Source: Fibrobacter sp. UWR3 (GTDB taxonomy: Bacteria; Fibrobacterota; Fibrobacteria; Fibrobacterales; Fibrobacteraceae). Taken from it: 64,000 nt of DNA. Below are positions 61,918-64,000 of the stretch, piece by piece (the stretch's first letter is position 1; each line of letters starts with the position of its first letter). The stretch is from the NCBI RefSeq assembly GCF_900143055.1, contig NZ_FRCW01000001.1, positions 62,001 to 126,000 on the forward strand. Reading direction: 5' to 3'. The position numbers and the translations under genes are program-made. The notes under the pieces were generated by a model, which was given only the letters and a program-made list of their open reading frames with translations, made no database searches and was not told the origin of the DNA.

Positions 61918-62832
61918 TTACTTTAGGTTTGAGCCGAAAAAGCGCTTCATTTCTTTTACATTTTCTTCAACATTGTCTTTTAATAATTTAATACGGTTTG
62001 AGAACAATGCTGAATCGCCTTTTTTTATGAGGAGATAAATTAAAAATGTATAAGTGGCTAAGTATGCAAAATGATTCATTGCATAACGCTTAAATGTAGT
62101 CTTACTACTTTTTGTAGAAGAAAATGATGAGCCGTGTGCATTGTCATTTCTTAAAGAGTATAGTATTCCTAGGAATAAGAAGTATAATAGAAGTTTGCGC
62201 GACGGAGAACAATTGTAATTATCAACGCAAACGCTTTGTTGGTTGAAAATTTTTTTGAACAAGCATGCAGCATTTCTTTTTGAGACTACATTTGATGAGT
62301 TTAAATCAGGATATTTGCGAAGTATAGCTTCCACTAAATCGTATTGATCCGATATAAGATTATTACGTTGATTTTCAGTAATTCTTTGTTTGACTTTTGG
62401 TTCAGTAACGATTCTGTCAATAAAATAGATATTCAATTGTATGGGAATGGCTGAACAAAGATGTTTTATTATATCATTTAAGTCGCTGTTTCTATTTGCA
62501 TCTTGATCAACTTCGTCGATAAAATCCTTTAATCGCTTGGTAATGTTTGTGGAGGAGAATAACTGCTCTGAATAATTCTCAAAGCCAATAAATATGTAGA
62601 AAAACGCTTTATCTGGTTTGTAAGGCATGGTTTCTAATGCATCTATAATACTGCTAATGGCTTTATTGTACTCTTCGTCATCAGAATACCATAATGTAAA
62701 TGGTGTAAATAACTTTCCTATATCTGTAAAATCGTCACATTTCTTTTTATACTCTATTTCTTTAGGAAATAAATCTGATTTTGGCCATTTGTTGATAAAA
62801 TCTATTCTTTTTTGTGCGAAAGCAACCGACAT
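61918..62832 (-). CDS. Hypothetical protein with HEPN-like Rx4H motif
   Basis: 304 residues, AT-rich, soluble, mainly helical. The motif R228-N-D-N-A-H233 in ILYSLRNDNAHGSSF is a textbook HEPN Rx4H pattern (RN..AHG). A preceding helix (LLLYFLFLGIL) and following helix (YAMNHFAYLATYTFLIYLL) are compatible with the HEPN fold. HEPN proteins are often RNase toxins or parts of defence systems. No antitoxin-like partner is next to it. Convergent with the restriction operon. Function inferred from the motif and location only. Confidence 0.65.
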   Translation of the reverse strand: MSVAFAQKRIDFINKWPKSDLFPKEIEYKKKCDDFTDIGKLFTPFTLWYSDDEEYNKAISSIIDALETMPYKPDKAFFYIFIGFENYSEQLFSSTNITKRLKDFIDEVDQDANRNSDLNDIIKHLCSAIPIQLNIYFIDRIVTEPKVKQRITENQRNNLISDQYDLVEAILRKYPDLNSSNVVSKRNAACLFKKIFNQQSVCVDNYNCSPSRKLLLYFLFLGILYSLRNDNAHGSSFSSTKSSKTTFKRYAMNHFAYLATYTFLIYLLIKKGDSALFSNRIKLLKDNVEENVKEMKRFFGSNLK

Positions 62833-62924
62833 AGAAATTCCTTTTTTATGTGGGAAAAATAGAAAATTCTTGAATAAATTATATTCGTATGAAATTGTAT
62901 TTACTCAAAAAGAAAGGCTGCGTT

Positions 62925-63076
62925 AGGGATAGTGACCCCTTGGGGACAAGACTCGCATAGCGAGGCTTGGTTCTAGGAGGCGAGCGGCAAGCGTAAGCGC
63001 GGGCGATTGCCCCTAGAATATAGCCCGACCCGCGCGTGCGCGGGGAACGCCCAACTAGCGTCCGTTCCCCGGACCA
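62925..63076. repeat. Hairpin-rich spacer on the right side of the defence island
   Basis: GC-rich DNA resumes at about 62,925 with CCCC-TT-GGGG (62936-62945), CTCGC-ATA-GCGAG (62952-62964), a larger stem TTCTAGG/CCTAGAA (62971-63018) enclosing GGGC-GATT-GCCC (63001-63012), CCCGCGC-GT-GCGCGGG (63029-63044) and GTCCG/CGGAC. In style it resembles the left spacer at 51,000-51,250. Confidence 0.55.
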
Positions 63077-63077
63077 C

Positions 63078-64000
63078 ATGGAACATTCCAAGTTCAGGGG
63101 CGATGCCCGCTATGCGACTCTGCTCGATGTCATGAGCAGCATGGAACTGGTCTACAAGAAAAACCAGAACCTGTTCGTCTATGTCGCCAAGAACAAGCGT
63201 AGCGGAAACAACCGGATTAACTGGCAGCGGACTAAAGCAAAAAAGACGCCCTTTATTCAGGGCGATTCGCCAATCTACATGGAGCTGGTGAACAAGAAGA
63301 AATTTTTTGATTAGGACGACCGCAGAAGAAAAACGAAGACGGCAAGATAATCGACCACCTGTACAAGGAAAAGTCGCTGATATTCGCCGACGGGAGCGAA
63401 AGCATTTGGCACATTGGCGAAAGCAAGTATTATAAAGAAGAAAACGAGGTGCTCGGCCAGTCGGTTGCAAAGCAGTACACCTACGCCAAGAACAATGTCC
63501 AAGACTTTTTCTCTCCCGATTTTGTCGATGGCAATGACGAATGCTATAGTTCGGGTGTCCATCAAGGAGTTCGCTACAGGGACTCGGTGACAGAAGGCTA
63601 CAGCGTCACGCCGAACTTCTTTATCCGCGGATTTGTCCCAAAGTACGAAAACGACGATCAGTACGGCGATCCGTATTTTTCGAAGAAAGGCGAAACAAAG
63701 GATATCGTTGAGCCCAACGAAGATGATATGTGGGGTAAGCGCAACCGCCATTTCCGTGCGCTAGTGGGCCGCGTGTTCCAGCCTGCGGGAACGCCTCATT
63801 GCCTGATACTCGCGCTGGAGCAAAGTGCCGTGAACGCTTCGCTGGAAGGCGCCTTGGATAAAGATTACGAAAAAATTCGTCAAATTGTTAAAGACGAAAA
63901 GTGCGAAATATTCCAAGTGTGGCCCCATGAAATTTGGGATAACGGTAATTCCCAGAAATGGGACGATGAAAGCCTGCAGCAAAACAAAGTCACTGAATTG
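63078..64000 (+). pseudogene. Frameshifted gene, possible LlaJI/McrC-like nuclease remnant, runs off the window
   Basis: Frame 1 reads MEHSKFRGDARYATLLDVMS and ends at a TAG (63312-63314) just after a T6 run. From 63311 another frame is open for 230 codons to the window edge (LGRPQKKNEDGKIIDHLYKE ... SLIFADGSESIWHIGESKYY). The segment ESKYY...SVAKQYTYAKNNVQDFF lines up with DGKYY...DVVKQFVYHKAFLDYIF of the intact LlaJI-type nuclease, so a related PD-(D/E)xK enzyme is likely. The homopolymer break suggests a slippage mutation or a sequencing error. Confidence 0.55.

Noticed and set aside
63026-63052. Sequence resembling a type I-E CRISPR repeat (CCCGCGCGTGCGCGGGGAAC)
   Set aside because: Only one copy is present, no regular spacers, and no cas genes in the window. 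It is better explained as one of several hairpins in this spacer.

Overview
The window looks like a piece of a Fibrobacter chromosome (phylum Fibrobacterota). The main clue is a tandem pair of very large secreted proteins carrying the fibro-slime domain, a family typical of the Fibrobacter surface. A CE1-like secreted esterase with a carboxypeptidase-regulatory-like domain, a cadherin-containing surface protein and many short secreted proteins of Gram-negative type fit the same picture. The assignment is inferred from protein content; no rRNA is present.

Layout. Positions 1-45,350 are an ordinary GC-rich backbone. On the minus strand lie dnaN (cut by the window edge) and a 50-residue membrane protein coupled to it. 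The plus strand then has a small coiled-coil gene, an M23 peptidase, a HAD phosphatase and a double-length RNase G. Next come the two fibro-slime genes (minus), pta, a minus-strand run (TPR protein, 47-residue protein, phosphofructokinase, histidine kinase and response regulator, a secreted probable outer-membrane protein), two secreted proteins, a PEGA protein, an ABC-class ATPase, the esterase, the cadherin protein, a membrane-anchored CbxX-type AAA ATPase, rsmA, a family 6 uracil/hypoxanthine-DNA glycosylase, nhaA, a GIY-YIG protein, a TauE-like permease with a lipoprotein, a class A penicillin-binding protein, tRNA-Ser(GCU), a coiled-coil protein and a Nudix hydrolase.

Positions 45,360-50,975 are an accessory zone full of fragments and toxin-antitoxin-like genes: a 5'-truncated MarR/OhrR remnant, a DUF4143-type ATPase, a KilA-N remnant, a GNAT acetyltransferase with a small partner, a PIN toxin with a RelB/DinJ-like antitoxin, and an orphan DNA methyltransferase.

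Positions 51,393-62,832 form a clearly AT-rich, probably transferred defence island. Seven co-directional, mostly overlapping or closely spaced genes encode a first m5C methyltransferase, a protein with two GHKL ATPase domains, a response regulator with a C-terminal HEPN-like Rx4H motif, an Mrr-type endonuclease, a second m5C methyltransferase, an McrB-like GTPase and a LlaJI/McrC-like nuclease. A convergent gene encodes a second protein with a HEPN-like motif. The two methyltransferases plus McrB/LlaJI subunits match the LlaJI-type restriction-modification plan. The GHKL sensor, REC-HEPN protein and Mrr nuclease inserted inside it are not part of that plan and are the best candidate for an undescribed system: a two-component-like signalling branch that may trigger an RNase effector. 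Strings of small hairpins lie on both sides of the island, and a frameshifted remnant of a possible nuclease related to the LlaJI-type enzyme runs off the right end.
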